5,466 bases of DNA from an uncultured Porphyromonas sp. (GTDB lineage Bacteria > Bacteroidota > Bacteroidia > Bacteroidales > Porphyromonadaceae): positions 1 to 5,466 of the forward strand of contig CAMXXM010000109.1 in the NCBI GenBank assembly GCA_947253195.1, in the 5' to 3' direction. Below are positions 5,388 through 5,466 of this stretch, piece after piece. Numbering within the stretch: position 1 is the first letter of the stretch; every line of letters starts with the position of its first letter. The position numbers and the translations under genes were made by a program. The notes under the pieces were generated by a model. It saw only the letters and a list, made by a program, of their open reading frames with translations, searched no databases and was not told the DNA's origin.

Positions 5388-5466
5388 TTAATTCGCTTTC
5401 AAAGAGTGTCTAATCGCATAGTAGTCCAAACAACTTACAAGGCCTCTGCGGGCAAGTACATCTTTC
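5388..5466 (-). CDS. Group II intron-encoded reverse transcriptase/maturase, last 25 codons
   Basis: The minus strand is open from the edge to TAA at 5390-5388, giving a basic tail KDVLARRGLVSCLDYYAIRH followed by SLKAN. The stop codon ends one base before the domain V stem, which is where the intron-encoded ORF finishes in introns whose ORF runs to the end of domain IV. Identification rests mainly on this position; the tail alone is too short for a family call. Reverse transcriptase, maturase and any endonuclease domains would lie to the right of the window. Confidence 0.62.
   Translation of the reverse strand, partial: KDVLARRGLVSCLDYYAIRHSLKAN

Larger units (their letters stand above)
5298..5466 (-). 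mobile_element. Group II intron, 3' end only (rest beyond right edge)
   Basis: On the minus strand, in order, are the end of a maturase-like ORF (stop at 5390-5388), a domain V hairpin (5386-5357), a three-base linker and a domain VI hairpin with bulged A (5353-5301). The sequence CGAT ends the intron, placing the 3' splice site between 5298 and 5297. The terminal AT fits the group II rule of ending in A plus a pyrimidine. The intron lies between genes, antisense to the lipoprotein-hydrolase unit; its 3' flank begins TTCTAAACTGG. The 5' end, domains I-IV and most of the maturase are outside the window, so whether it is full-length is unknown. Confidence 0.85.

Noticed and set aside
1..5466. 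CRISPR array, tRNA or rRNA genes
   Set aside because: No regularly spaced direct repeats and no cloverleaf or rRNA-like sequence were seen on either strand.

Overview
The window looks like a piece of a Bacteroidota chromosome, most probably Porphyromonas or a close relative. The reasons are a lipoprotein with a fimbrillin (Mfa-like) domain, a TAnnTTTG-type -7 promoter box, weak use of Shine-Dalgarno sequences, and a relic of a Bacteroidota-type (ISAon1-like) insertion sequence. The genus is inferred, not shown.

Layout, left to right. (1) 1-682, minus strand: N-terminal 227 residues of a YitT-family membrane protein that runs off the left edge. (2) 683-1775: about 1.1 kb without an intact gene. 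Most of it (785-1571) is a decayed insertion sequence. It is bounded by 24-bp inverted repeats (22/24 matching, 17 bp perfect) and still carries recognisable transposase N-terminal and C-terminal scraps, broken by stops and frameshifts and apparently missing most of the middle. A good Bacteroidota -7 box (1626-1633) follows just outside its right end. (3) 1776-4286 and 4300-5262, plus strand: a two-gene unit with a 13-nt gap. The first gene encodes an 836-residue lipoprotein with a fimbrillin-like domain, two InlB/Listeria-Bacteroides-type repeats and a C-terminal formylglycine-generating-enzyme (SUMF1) fold that lacks both catalytic cysteines. The second encodes a secreted alpha/beta hydrolase with an apparently complete Ser-Asp-His triad. 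(4) 5298-5466, minus strand: the 3' end of a group II intron, with the last 25 codons of its probable maturase, domain V, and domain VI with a bulged branch-point A. The rest of the intron lies beyond the right edge. Its 3' splice site is 35 nt past the hydrolase stop codon, in antisense orientation.

Working picture (inference): the lipoprotein is a probably surface-anchored adhesin or binding protein whose SUMF1 domain serves as a binding scaffold rather than an enzyme. The co-transcribed hydrolase would act in the same envelope or periplasmic space. The unit is flanked by two mobile elements, one dead and one that may be intact, which suggests an accessory locus. The fold of the lipoprotein C-terminus is the one used by diversity-generating retroelement (DGR) target proteins. 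No template repeat or DGR reverse transcriptase is visible here; the reverse transcriptase end that is visible belongs to the group II intron.
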